In this document: in pieces, positions 11,297 to 20,800 of the stretch
Position numbering within the stretch: position 1 is the first letter of the stretch
Layout of the letters: each line of letters opens with the position of its first letter
Assembly: GCA_963924555.1 (NCBI GenBank)
Contig: OZ004592.1
Span: forward strand, 6,262,001 to 6,326,000
Source: Crambe crambe
Lineage: Eukaryota > Porifera > Demospongiae > Poecilosclerida > Crambeidae
Length of the DNA stretch: 64,000 nucleotides
Direction of reading: 5' to 3'
Notes under the pieces: generated by a model
The model's database searches: none
What the model was told of the DNA's origin: nothing
What the model saw: only the letters and a program-made list of their open reading frames with translations
Position numbers and translations under genes: made by a program

Positions 11297-11460
11297 AAAC
11301 TTAATTTCCAAATAGGGTCTCAAAGCCTAAATGGGCTTCTCTACTTCTTAACTCCTTCCATCGCCAGACCAGATTTTGATGTGCAATCAGCTGGTTCATG
11401 TAGTCTGGTACAGATGCTAAGCATGAGGGCAACGAATCTGCCTGGCTCCATGTGCTCCAC
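11297..11460. repeat. Dispersed repeat, abutting the NEDD1 copy
   Basis: About 165 bp beginning caaacttaatttccaaatag and ending ctccac; a diverged second copy is at 17467-17636. Its right end coincides exactly with the left end of the NEDD1 duplication. Confidence 0.75.
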
Positions 11461-12534
11461 TAAATGTTTAATACCTCATCTAGTGTGTTTGTGTTCATCA
11501 GGCCGACATACATTACACTGATCCACCAGTGGACCAACAATCGGCCGGTTCTTTACCAGTAAGGACACCAGTGGACCAACAACCAGTGGACCAACAATCG
11601 GCAAGTTCTTTACCAGTAAGGACACTTGCTTTTTAAAGTGACTTTCATTTATATTTGTCAGGTTGATATACATCATCACACCAATCCATCAGTACATCAA
11701 TCATCATTGGTAAGGGTTTACCACTACGGACAAGTTGGGGGCTACTGAAATTGCAGAGGTGGACATTTTAATACACAAAGTAGCTACTATGGTGGGACAG
11801 CAACAAGTATTCTTTACAGAGGGGTGTCCTTTATTTGGAGTGTCCATTATTCGGAGGTTCCACTGTATGTAACTTCTATTCATTAGGCTGATATGCATCA
11901 TCACTCTGGTCCTCCTCCAATGGAACAACGTGGTACCTTAGCAGCCCCACCCCCTTCAGGAAGTGCTCCCCCACCCTCTAGTGGCATTCAGATGAAGTAT
12001 TTGGAGAATATGGTTAAAGATGCTCACGAAGAAACATTGTAAGTGATCAATGATGCAGCATTGATTATGTCTACATTGTAAATTTGTATATATAGACAAG
12101 CACTGCATCAAGACATCAGAGCTCTAAGTGTAGATAACATCAAACTCTTCTGCACTTTACAAGTATGTTATAATCAGCTCTGCACTTAGAATGGTACCCT
12201 TAATTATCGTAGCATGAATTGCTCGTATAATGCATGCACATACTATTGTATACAGCAACAATCTGCAGCTCAACATGCTGCTCTTGTCAAGAAAATTGAC
12301 ATACTGAGTGATGAACTTAAACAAGTGCAGGAACTGGTCCATCGATGCATGCCCAAACATTAACTCCAGATGGTCTTATAATACTTCATATACTCCGCAT
12401 GTAATAATTATTGTGAATGTCATTTTTAACTGAAGATTTTACTAATTAAACCTTCATATATAGTTGTGTGCATATGGGGGGGGGGGGGGGGGGGGGGGGC
12501 ACAGGGGGCATTTCCCCCTTTAAACTTGGAAATT
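11461..12534 (+). pseudogene. Duplicated 3' end of NEDD1
   Basis: Near-identical to 4178-5228, including introns, so it is a DNA-level copy and not a retrocopy. It holds the equivalents of NEDD1 exons 13-17 with the same splice sites and the same stop, but no WD40 part. Differences include extra copies of the ccagtggaccaacaa unit, a C-to-G change turning ATC CAT into ATG CAT at the start of the exon-15 equivalent, and replacement of the C24 run by a G24 run at 12476-12499 followed by gggggcatttccccc. If transcribed it could encode only the gamma-tubulin-binding C-terminus; no promoter is evident. Confidence 0.9.
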
Positions 12535-12563
12535 TTTGCCTCGGCACCAGAGTGCCGAGGCTA

Positions 12564-12976
12564 GGGATGTCCACATTATGCTAGCATAATTTTGAGCATA
12601 ATGGGCTGACCCTAGCATACAAGCATAATAGGCTCTTTATACCCACCATCGAGCATGCTCAGATGGATAAGGTATGCTATATCCAGAAAAGGATATGAAC
12701 TCTAACTCCTGTAGCTCTCTCCAGATGCTATTTCTAGTCCTAGTTTTACTGCTACAATTTCTAGTGACACTGAGGTTCTGTGAGGTTCCTACTGGATGTA
12801 CTGAAAGGTCCAGCTTCATCTGATTTAGCGCGGAAGAGAAGAATTCCTTAATTTTGCTAATAAACGATGAATATTATTGAAGCATAATGGGATAAAATTG
12901 AAGCATAATGGGTAATCTTAACTGGAATTTCTGAAAAGCATATTGGGCCAAAAAATAAGAATAATGTGGACACCCC
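12564..12976. mobile_element. MITE, GCATAAT family, with TA flanks
   Basis: Terminal inverted repeats gggatgtccacattatg (left) and the complement of ggggtgtccacattat (right), flanked by TA at 12562-12563 and 12977-12978. The interior has repeated agcataatggg words, as in 8833-9267. No ORF. Confidence 0.78.
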
Positions 12977-13158
12977 TAGCCGAGGCACAGCATACCGAAG
13001 GCGACTACTACGATGGTACATATTAATAGCGCGCGCAATGATGCGCGGTGACGCGATCGAGCATGTGCATTAGCTAGCTCTTAGCTAGCCAAGCTCTACT
13101 ACAGTACTAAAGACAAACAGACAGGCTCAGGCTCGCAGTCACTACGCAGTAATGCTAC

Positions 13159-13330
13159 ACCGTGAAGAGAATGCTGATGATGCTTCTTGGCCGTCTTTGC
13201 CAACAAATGAACAAAAACAACAAAGATTTAATACAATGTACACCGTGAAGAGAGTGCTGATGCTTTTTGGCTGTCTTTGCCAACAAATGAACAAAAAACA
13301 ACAGAGATTTAATATAATGTACACGAACTA
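13159..13330. repeat. Two tandem copies of an ~86-bp unit
   Basis: The stretch caccgtgaagagaatgctga ... caaagatttaatacaatgta is repeated with a few changes. No coding evidence. Confidence 0.75.
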
Positions 13331-13617
13331 GGTGATCGTTAGAAGTGCCAAAGAGAGAGCCATGTTGAAGGAGAATCTAATGAAAGAATCCAGTACACAT
13401 ACTTCAATCAAGCTATGCGTGAGAATCATTCAAAAAGGCAGTTTGAAAGCATTGAACAGCAAGAATACTAGCTGTGTACAAACCTTACTACAATAAGCCA
13501 TGTTGCTCAGTGCACATTATTTATAAAGTTTAATAATAATAAAGGTTGCACTGAAGTTGTGCCGAGGCATTCCTAGTCTTTTTAAAAGACTAACTTGTTA
13601 AATTATATACAGGTGCA

Positions 13618-13890
13618 TACACAGAAACTGATACTCCTCTTCTCTGCCATACATCCACAACTCAGACAGCACTTGAGTACAATTCTTTAACTCAATACAC
13701 AAAATAAGCATTTTACTTATGAAAATGGTGGGAGAATTAGCCAACAATGAGTCCTCCTTTGTGTGCACGCGGGAGGGGGCACATCCCCCTCCTGCACGGT
13801 CACACCCTCCCCTTGCCTATGGCCACACAGTTGTCTATACCATGTGTAGATCTACTTTTCCTTTGCCCCCTTTTTTCTATACCCCAGGTT

Positions 13891-13926
<36 letters not shown>

Positions 13927-14095
13927 AGCAAAATTTCTGTATACAGCCCTGCCATATATCTCGCTATTCAACTTCACTTCCCATGGCTATTTCATACAAG
14001 ATATGTTCTATTGAATTGTAATGAGCTCCTGCACTCTATATGTAGCTACCCATATGTTCTGAGCTTTTCATTTTGTGTGATGGTAGTATGCACAC
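13618..14095. repeat. Dispersed poly-C repeat, copy B
   Basis: Same repeat as 8631-8832 plus 9268-9440. It has the empty form at the C run (C34, 13893-13926) but an extra segment at about 13650-13745. ORFs through the C run are proline artefacts. Confidence 0.75.
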
Positions 14096-14283
14096 TGACC
14101 CTTTACCTCATTTCAACTTTCAAGGTAGTAGAGTTTGGTTTGGTATGAGGTTACCAGTACATAAATTTTAGCAGAAGATGGCAACCACTTATCCCCTTTC
14201 TGAGTGAATTAGGTTATTTTCATTCCATTGTTTACTAGCTACATAGCGTATTAATGAAAAGCATAACCATAGATACTATAATG
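14096..14283. other. Spacer, nothing recognised
   Basis: AT-rich, no gene or repeat recognised. Confidence 0.4.
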
Positions 14284-14390
14284 TCACTGTAAAAATAAAT
14301 GTGTTTACTGCACACCATTTTGTCCCAATACACACACTGTTTTATTTTTAGTGTGTGTATTGGGACAATTTAGTGTGCACAGTGATAGGC
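14284..14390. repeat. Hairpin element
   Basis: Arms tttgtcccaatacacacact and agtgtgtgtattgggacaat around a short loop, with weaker outer arms (gtcactgt / acagtgat). Foldback or small MITE. Confidence 0.7.
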
Positions 14391-14534
14391 ACAAGTGAGT
14401 ACTTTAGACAGTGCCAAATACAAGAAAAACAGTCAAAACAGATCGACTGGATACCATTATTAGTGGTTTCTAGGTATCTATAAGTTAACTGCTTAGTACT
14501 TTATTCAAGTTCTACATTATATTTGCTTATCAGC

Positions 14535-14685
14535 TGTAGGTATCTGCAGGTCTGAAAGTATCTGTAGGTATCTGAAAGTATCTGCAGGTATCTGAAAGTA
14601 TCTGCAGATATCTGAAAGTATCTGCAGGTATCTGGAGGTATCTGAAAGTATCTGAAGTATCTGCAGGGATCTGGAGGTATCTGAA
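14535..14685. repeat. 10-bp minisatellite
   Basis: About 15 copies of tctg(c/a/g)(a)agta-type units (tatctgcaggtatctgaaag). Not coding. Confidence 0.85.
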
Positions 14686-14707
14686 ATGCTGGAACTGTTA
14701 AATTCAT

Positions 14708-14735
14708 ACTGTGCATGCGCATACGCATGCACAGT
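14708..14735. repeat. 28-bp palindrome with GCATGCG core
   Basis: actgtgcatgcg - cata - cgcatgcacagt is a perfect inverted repeat with 12-bp arms. It contains half-sites of the NRF1-like word seen near several promoters here. Confidence 0.7.
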
Positions 14736-15924
14736 GACATTCCATTCCATGAAATAGGGTCCCGGAACCGTTCGGTTCTGTTCCGCAGAATAGTGAGGCC
14801 CTTCAAATCCGCTGTTAAAGGTCATAGTACTGCATATGGAAATGAGTATAGAACTAAGGGTATAAAGTATAATATGAATTTTTTAAAAAGGCCATGTAGG
14901 AACTTAGTCTGGCATAGCGGAAACTATGCCAGGAACTGTTGTACAATCGTTGTTAGTTTGGTCTAAAGTCTATAGCAGCTACACAACATTGGAAACTTGA
15001 GTAGGCCTAGCTACTCTCCCCATGTAAAACATGTTTTTGATTGCTCATTTCAAATTACAGCTTTACTATAATTATTTTAGAATTTGTGGCATTAAGCCTG
15101 CAATTTCTGCTGCCAAGCTTTGCAGTGGACAGTGACAAGGTCATGTACAGGATCTGAGAGCTTTGCAGCATTAATCAACTATGACTCCACAGCCACAACT
15201 GATTTGTGTCATGCGCCAACTATAATTTGCACTTTTCGCATTCATTACACCAGAGATTATCTCTAATGATGAATGCACGGTTTCAAGTATGCAAACGGTG
15301 CCAATTTCAATAGTGACACACAGACACACAACTGATTACTGTAACCCTTGTGCATGTGTGCTGAGGGTTAATTACATGCTAAATAAATATGGGCCCATTA
15401 GAATATTCGATACAACACATTCCTATACCACTACTTTCAGGGAACCTAATGTAATAAAGTATAGCTTGATCACATAATATTTTAACATGAGTTAGTCGAG
15501 TATAGTCCAGTCCAGTATATTCCAGTCCAGTGATCCAGTCCACCATTTACACACTGATTCCCCATAGCAATGATAAAAACAGAAGCATTAGCTAGTTCCA
15601 AAAACATTGAAAATAGCTAGCTGAAATAGCTAAAATACATTCAGTTTCTATGTACTTATGTTCCAGCTGGTCCATACAGTATAATAGGAGGACACCTTGT
15701 ATATTCATTGCATGCTAACCACTTTTATATACAGGGAAGTAACTAAGTGTATGTATCCCATCTAGGGAAAACCTAGCCTCGTCCCCAGCCTCTATTGAAA
15801 ATTTATAGACAGGTCGTGCAAAAGAGTGCCTGCATGGGCTGGCTATCTATCTTACAGCAGATTGCAGCTATATTGATACAAAAACCAAAGTTACATATAG
15901 CCTCCTTTCATCCAAAACCACAGA
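14736..15924. other. Intergenic region without recognised gene
   Basis: Only short open frames without homology. A few repeats of gtccagtcca occur at about 15500-15540. Confidence 0.4.
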
Positions 15925-16107
15925 TAATCCTTTGAAAGGCCTTCCTCTCCCCCCTCCCTCGCAAAATTTAACACGCAAATTTTGTGAGAGGAAGGCCTGG
16001 GAACGAGACTACGGTAGTGAATGAGATTATGATAACCACAAAGGAGAGCTGCTGTGATCTGTAACAGGAAGTCCAGAACAGCAAAACAATTCCTTTCAAA
16101 GGATTAG
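15925..16107. repeat. Nested inverted repeats
   Basis: Inner hairpin arms aggccttcctctc...gcaaaattt (15937-15969) and aaattttgtgagaggaaggcct (15977-15998). An outer pair, aatcctttgaaagg and cctttcaaaggatt, lies at 15925 and about 16092. Foldback element, no ORF. Confidence 0.65.
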
Positions 16108-16362
16108 AGCCTGGGAACAAGGCCATAGTCCAATCAACATCAGGCTGTGGGGGTGTCTAAAAGAGCTGTGTAAACTTGAGGCTGTTCTGAATAGATATGT
16201 GGCTTTTCCTTAATAGATGCAAGTTTTATTGCAGTCAATTTGTGCTTTACATTTGGACAACCAGATTTAAAAATCTGATTTGAGAGTGCACGCACATAGG
16301 TTAGATCTGCACATGCGCTTAAAGCTATTAATACCATAGATTGTATAGACTACAGTACAGAG

Positions 16363-16632
16363 GTTTGCACGGTTCTTGCACCTTATTGATATGGGAAGCG
16401 CCACGCGCATGCTCATTATAATTCCATAGCAATGACTTCTTGTGAGCCTACTCATTGCAGTGCTTACCGTGAGGACCTTCGTTGGCGAATTGTGTGGCAG
16501 ACAGAAGCTCTTCACTATACTAGTGAACTTTGTCCAGCTACACTATCACAAGAAGTCGTCATTCTATTATATTGCCATGGAATTTACACGCATGCGCGTG
16601 GCGCTTTCCATCAATAAAGGTGCCGTGCAAAC
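16363..16632 (+). mobile_element. Internally deleted Tc1/mariner-like element
   Basis: 270 bp with ~80-bp terminal inverted repeats (gtttgcacgg ... gcgccacgcgcatgc and the complement). The interior keeps the first codons of a transposase on the plus strand from the ATG at 16432, with YREDLRWRIVWQTEALHYTS, a sequence typical of the N-terminal helix-turn-helix of Tc1-like transposases. The reading then runs straight into the right inverted repeat, so the rest of the gene has been deleted. A non-autonomous derivative. Confidence 0.7.
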
Positions 16633-16651
16633 ACACACACACACACAAAAC

Positions 16652-16979
16652 AAGTGAAGAAATTGTGAAAAGAAAAAGGTTGATTTATTATCATCCCTAC
16701 ATCAAGCCTCCTATGAATGGAATTAATGGACTATCTACCATATTACCTGCTATGTTTGATAATGGAATATTAGAGGATCTCTTTCAGAGATGAAAATCTA
16801 TTAGCAGGTGGTTGAGATTGTCCTTTCATCAGAGGTTGAACCACATGTGAGCACCAAGTACATTCTATGAATACCTAGCTATAGTAATACATTTTATTGA
16901 ACATGATAGCTACTTAGCTACAATCTTGATGTAGAGATGATAATAAATCAACCTTTTTCTTTTCACAATTTCTTCACTT
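16652..16979. mobile_element. 328-bp inverted-repeat element
   Basis: Arms of about 55 bp: aagtgaagaaattgtgaaaa ... cctacatcaag (16652-16706) and the complement at 16925-16979. No ORF. It lies 20 bp from the previous element, after a short ACAC run. Confidence 0.75.
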
Positions 16980-17466
16980 ATTTCTTTATTTAATTTTTTA
17001 TTACACTGTTTTTGTCATCCCTACATCACCTTTCATTTTTTTAAATGTTTTTTCCTCTCTTTTTTTATATATTTTTTAATTTTTTAGCACTAGCTCACCT
17101 GCTTAAGTCCTTTGGTAGCTACATGTCAAAGGTGGGCTAGCTACATATATAAGATCATGAAACTTTGAGGAGACATAGCTATTATTATGATAAAATTGCT
17201 CCTCCCCCACATCCCACTGCATGCAGTGCATGTGGGGTATGAAATATAATTTTGTACTTGGTAACCATGGACAATTGACCACACGGCATGCATCATAAGC
17301 ATGGTGTGATTGATTGCCCCTCTTTGTTAAAGAGGAAAGTGACAATTCGACTGTTTCGCTCTATTTGGAGCTCTTCAGCATGGTGCAACCAAGTACATAG
17401 AACAGGTTTGCAAAATTGTCTCAGTACTCTTCTAATCACTGTCAAAGCAGTCCAGTCCACTGCCCT
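16980..17466. other. Spacer, T-rich
   Basis: No gene recognised. The word catccctacatca from the neighbouring element recurs once at 17016. Confidence 0.35.
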
Positions 17467-17636
17467 CTCAAACTTAATTTCCAAATAGGATCTCAAAATC
17501 TAAATGGGCCTCTCTACTTCTAAATTCCTTCCATCATCAATGGTGAGTCAGCCCTGAAGAACCAGATCTTGTGAGCTGTCTGGTACAGACACTAAGCATG
17601 AGGGCAATTGAATCAGCCTGGCTCCAGAGGCTCCAC
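17467..17636. repeat. Dispersed repeat, second copy
   Basis: Diverged copy of 11297-11460, beginning caaacttaatttccaaatag and ending ggctccac. Confidence 0.7.
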
Positions 17637-18674
17637 TTTAACGAGGGTGGGTGAGCATACGTGTGGCGCTCTTGCCATAAAAATGATGCAAACCACAGTA
17701 CTGCACATTTCACTTGCATTTGAAAATTGCATGGGCTACTGCATAAGTTTTGTAATGCAATTTTATACAGTGGTAATGAGGGTCAAAGGTCATACACAAA
17801 ACTCATTCAAACGGAAGTGAAATTTGTAGTAACATATTTGGAACTGATTCATTATTGAGATTGGTTCCAAACTTTGAACCTGCACTTTAATGACCTCTGA
17901 ACTTTTGGATAGTACACTTTTCACCTTTTGGATATAACAAAAAAATTTGGACATGAATTATTAAATAGAGCTGCTTATTTTGTCTTGAACAGTATTCCAT
18001 TGTAGCTATAGGCACCAATTTTATGTCTAGATGCCTTTGTGGTGCCAAGTAATTGACAAGGACATTCTATCAGTTGACAGACTCCCTATTAAATTTTGTG
18101 TACAGCTCTTTAGCTAGCTATTTAAAATAAATAAAATGGTGTTGTAAGTGGTCACCTTATAGTTGCCAGAGAACACCGAATGATGTTTTGAAGTCAAAGG
18201 TGGGAGAAATAAGACAAGCAGGCCCAATACATGTATCATGATCTCAGTATTTTATGAATCGTGGCACAAACAGTAAATATCGTACAGTCAAGGCCAATAA
18301 CTCAGCCACAGCCCCCACCCACCTTCCCCGGAGCCTATGCAGCTGATTACACATCTTAATCTCTACATGAAAAACGAACTGACCATGACTAAAAATCTGG
18401 TTCTTCAGGGAAAGTGCTAGATATATACTTCCCCTGCACTCAGGCCACACCCTCCCTTGAGCAGCATGTGGCCCTGCCAGATTATGGAGTGCTCATTATG
18501 TTAAAAAGATTTTTTATGACTTACATCCACGGATGTCCTGTGTACCTATTAAATCATAGATCATATCCTTGTTCCCATTCATGTTTACAAACCACTAGCG
18601 TCCTTGTGGGGGCCCTGAAGTCGTGCCATAACATCCTTATTCCCTACCTCAATAATATTTTGTCTGGCAATGGG
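17637..18674. other. Upstream region of cysteine-rich gene 2
   Basis: No gene recognised; the last part is the promoter region of the gene at 18763. Confidence 0.4.
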
Positions 18675-18682
18675 CTATAAAA
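18675..18682 (+). promoter_or_regulatory. TATA box of cysteine-rich gene 2
   Basis: ggctataaaagcactgca, shared with the copies at 10590 and 26929. The following leader (cagctaacttcaaaacagca) is also shared with copy 3. Confidence 0.8.
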
Positions 18683-18762
18683 GCACTGCAAGCTGTAACA
18701 TTACGTAGACACTCGACTGTGCAGCTAACTTCAAAACAGCAAGTCTATTTTCCATCAAAGCA

Positions 18763-18925
18763 ATGTTTGCCACCAAAATTTTCATCCTTGCTTGCCTGGC
18801 AGCTGTAGTCTTTTCGCAGTGCCCTGCTACTGTCCCTCAAAATATTGTAGACTGTCAACAGCGAGTTGCACAAGTAAGTTCAGTTTGTAGCTAGCTAGCT
18901 AGCTGTAATTTTTTTACAAGTCAGC

Positions 18926-18958
<33 letters not shown>

Positions 18959-19326
18959 GCAGAATCCCGCAAATCCAACTGTTTTCTGTGATTCTTGTGC
19001 TTCAGCACTGAGGCAATATTTCACTGATTGCAGTATTCCTGCTCAAGCTCGAGATACTTTGAATCGACGTGAGTATCTAGATATATACAGAAGAATAATT
19101 ATGTGACTGGATGTAACAATTAATATAGAGTCCCATAGCACTTCCAAGTAGCTATGGTATAGGAGCTAATTGGAATGTGTTAGCCAGTAAACAGTTCATA
19201 AAAATTAATTGATTTTCATTGTCACTCATTATTCTAGTATGCCCTAACAGTGGGAGTCCAAGCACCTACAGTTTCCCAATTGCTCTGGTGCTGATTGTTC
19301 CAGCTGCCCTCGCTGCACTCTTCTAA
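18763..19326 (+). CDS. Small cysteine-rich predicted GPI-anchored protein, copy 2
   Basis: Exons 18763-18873, 18963-19068 and 19238-19326; all phases join, giving 101 residues. Signal peptide MFATKIFILACLAAVVFSQ, then CPATVPQNIVDCQQRVAQ (exon 1). Exon 2 has FCDSCASALRQYFTDCS, and exon 3 encodes CPNSGSPSTYSFPIALVLIV plus an uncharged end. The mature domain of about 55 residues has a C-x2-C-x9-C core. The likely product is a cell-surface protein on a GPI anchor (inference from the tail). The first intron starts with the same tagctagctagctgtaattt stretch as in copies 1 and 3. The gene is followed at 19617 by a fragment of the DNA polymerase lambda 3' end. Confidence 0.86.
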
Positions 19327-19616
19327 CTTTAGAAGCTAGGCAAGGATGAAGGAACATTCTTTTTTTATTATTGTGTGTAGCAATGTTAGCCTAGTTTGTT
19401 TTGTTTGTTTTTTTCTTTCTTTCAAGTGATAGCTAGCTATAGTTGTGTGTAGCATAGCTTCTTCTTTTAAGAAATTTTCAGAAATTTTCAGTACATATAC
19501 TGAGTGCAAGCTCAGCCACTCCAATCACTGCAAATGTGATTTCACTGCCTGCAGTAATCACATAGCTAAATGGCATATCATCACTAAAGCTAACCGATTC
19601 TGCATGCTCCATTCTT

Positions 19617-19680
19617 TAAAATCCTAATCCCTTTCTTTGGGCTCCTATACTCCAGTCCTAAGTACTTGAAGACATAGCAG
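19617..19680 (-). pseudogene. Fragment of the POLL last exon
   Basis: The reverse strand reads YVFKYLGLEYRSPKK, close to the end of POLL here (DVFKYLGLEYKDPKD, exon 28644-28754); about three quarters of the bases match. Only about 60 bp are recognisable. As copy 3 of the cysteine-rich gene is also followed by POLL, this is probably the edge of a segmental duplication. Confidence 0.6.
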
Positions 19681-19794
19681 TGTTTATAACAAGAAGCATC
19701 ATAAAATATTTGTGCAGAGATATATCCAAAGCATGCTGTATGCATATGCCAGAGAGTTCGGTAGCTAGCTAGCTACTGCATGTGGAAGCAAATA

Positions 19795-20338
19795 CCGTAT
19801 AGCCGGAAATATTGACGAAGATTTTAATTTGACGCTTTGGCAGTTTATGCATCAAATCGCCAAAAATAAAACCGTCAAAAAGTCGCGCGGTTTAATTAAG
19901 TTTGCGATACATTGCGTTCCATTTATTGCACACCACTGCCGGAGAGTCAAAGAAAATATAGGCTCTGGAGGAGTAGCGCCTTGAACCTGTGATAGCACAA
20001 CGAATTGATGAGCCATCCATCACTATAAAGAAAGAGAGAACAAGCGGCTGAAATTCTTCGAGGGATGTGTCCAACGATTGTAGCATAAGGATCGCTATCA
20101 GTGTTAGTTTCTCCCAAGAATTGAAGTCCATACACTTTCGTAGACTAACACAACTGGAGAACTCGTACTAAACTGATAATAGCTATATGGCTAACTAGCT
20201 GTACACAGCTCGCATGCACGATGCACGCGCATTATTTATTTTGCGCGATTTCAGATTCCGTCAAATTAAATACCGTCAATGGTATTTTTATGAGGTAATC
20301 GTATAATATAATTCCCGTCAATATTACCGGCTATACGG
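19795..20338. mobile_element. 544-bp TA-flanked element carrying a gene fragment
   Basis: Terminal inverted repeats ccgtatagccggaaatattgacg (left half of it) and the complement of cgtcaatattaccggctatacgg at the right, flanked by TA on both sides. The interior on the minus strand (about 20135-19900) reads, over two frames, ETNTDSDPYATIVGHIPRRI and then SSIRCAITGSRRYSS. This resembles a HIRAN-like segment common in transposon-associated proteins of aquatic animals. The fragment is frameshifted. It could be a non-autonomous element that captured an exon, or the remains of its own gene. Confidence 0.65.
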
Positions 20339-20340
20339 TA

Positions 20341-20800
20341 GCTAGTAGCAATTCAGGCTTCTATGGTGGAACATCCCTGATCACTATTTCGCACCATATG
20401 ATTAAGAAACATCAAAAGCATCCAGTTATTGCTGCCTATACTCCATGCACTATATCTAGTGACATACCAATGCTTGTCACACAAAATGATGACCATAGAA
20501 TGTTATGTAAACACCATCATGCAGTTGTCTCCCTGCAGAGTTGCTAACAAACTTGATGTTGAAGGCATGATCAAGAGGAATCACTAGGGGGCATGCAAGG
20601 GTTCCAACACCATGAATTATGTGATCTCAGTTATGTAGCTATATACTCCTCACAGAAGTCAGGGTATTTACTAGTCTCGCACGCGCAGCCGTCCTGAACT
20701 TTGATCACCAAGGTTCACCTCAGCTGCGAACTCAAGCACCTGCTGCACCTTCTCACAACCCCTTGTGAGGAAACCTTTGAAAAGGCACTATCACTTAGAT
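20341..20800. other. Spacer, nothing recognised
   Basis: No gene recognised. Confidence 0.35.

Larger units (their letters stand above)
12538..13569. mobile_element. Candidate element bounded by gcctcggcac / gtgccgaggc
   Basis: The left end is a 24-bp hairpin (gcctcggcaccagagtgccgaggc halves at 12538-12561). The word gtgccgaggca recurs at 13559-13569 in inverted orientation to the left end. Inside are a MITE (12564-12976) and a tandem repeat (13159-13330). Boundaries are an inference; no target duplication is clear. Confidence 0.35.

Noticed and set aside
11461-12534. Retrocopy of NEDD1
   Set aside because: Introns are retained, so the copying was at DNA level.
13719-14148. Proline-rich protein genes on the plus strand
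   Set aside because: The open frames run through a C34 homopolymer in a non-coding dispersed repeat; frames before and after show no protein character.
14501-14825. Repetitive Tyr/Gln/Leu-rich protein
   Set aside because: Product of the 10-bp minisatellite; open in several frames.
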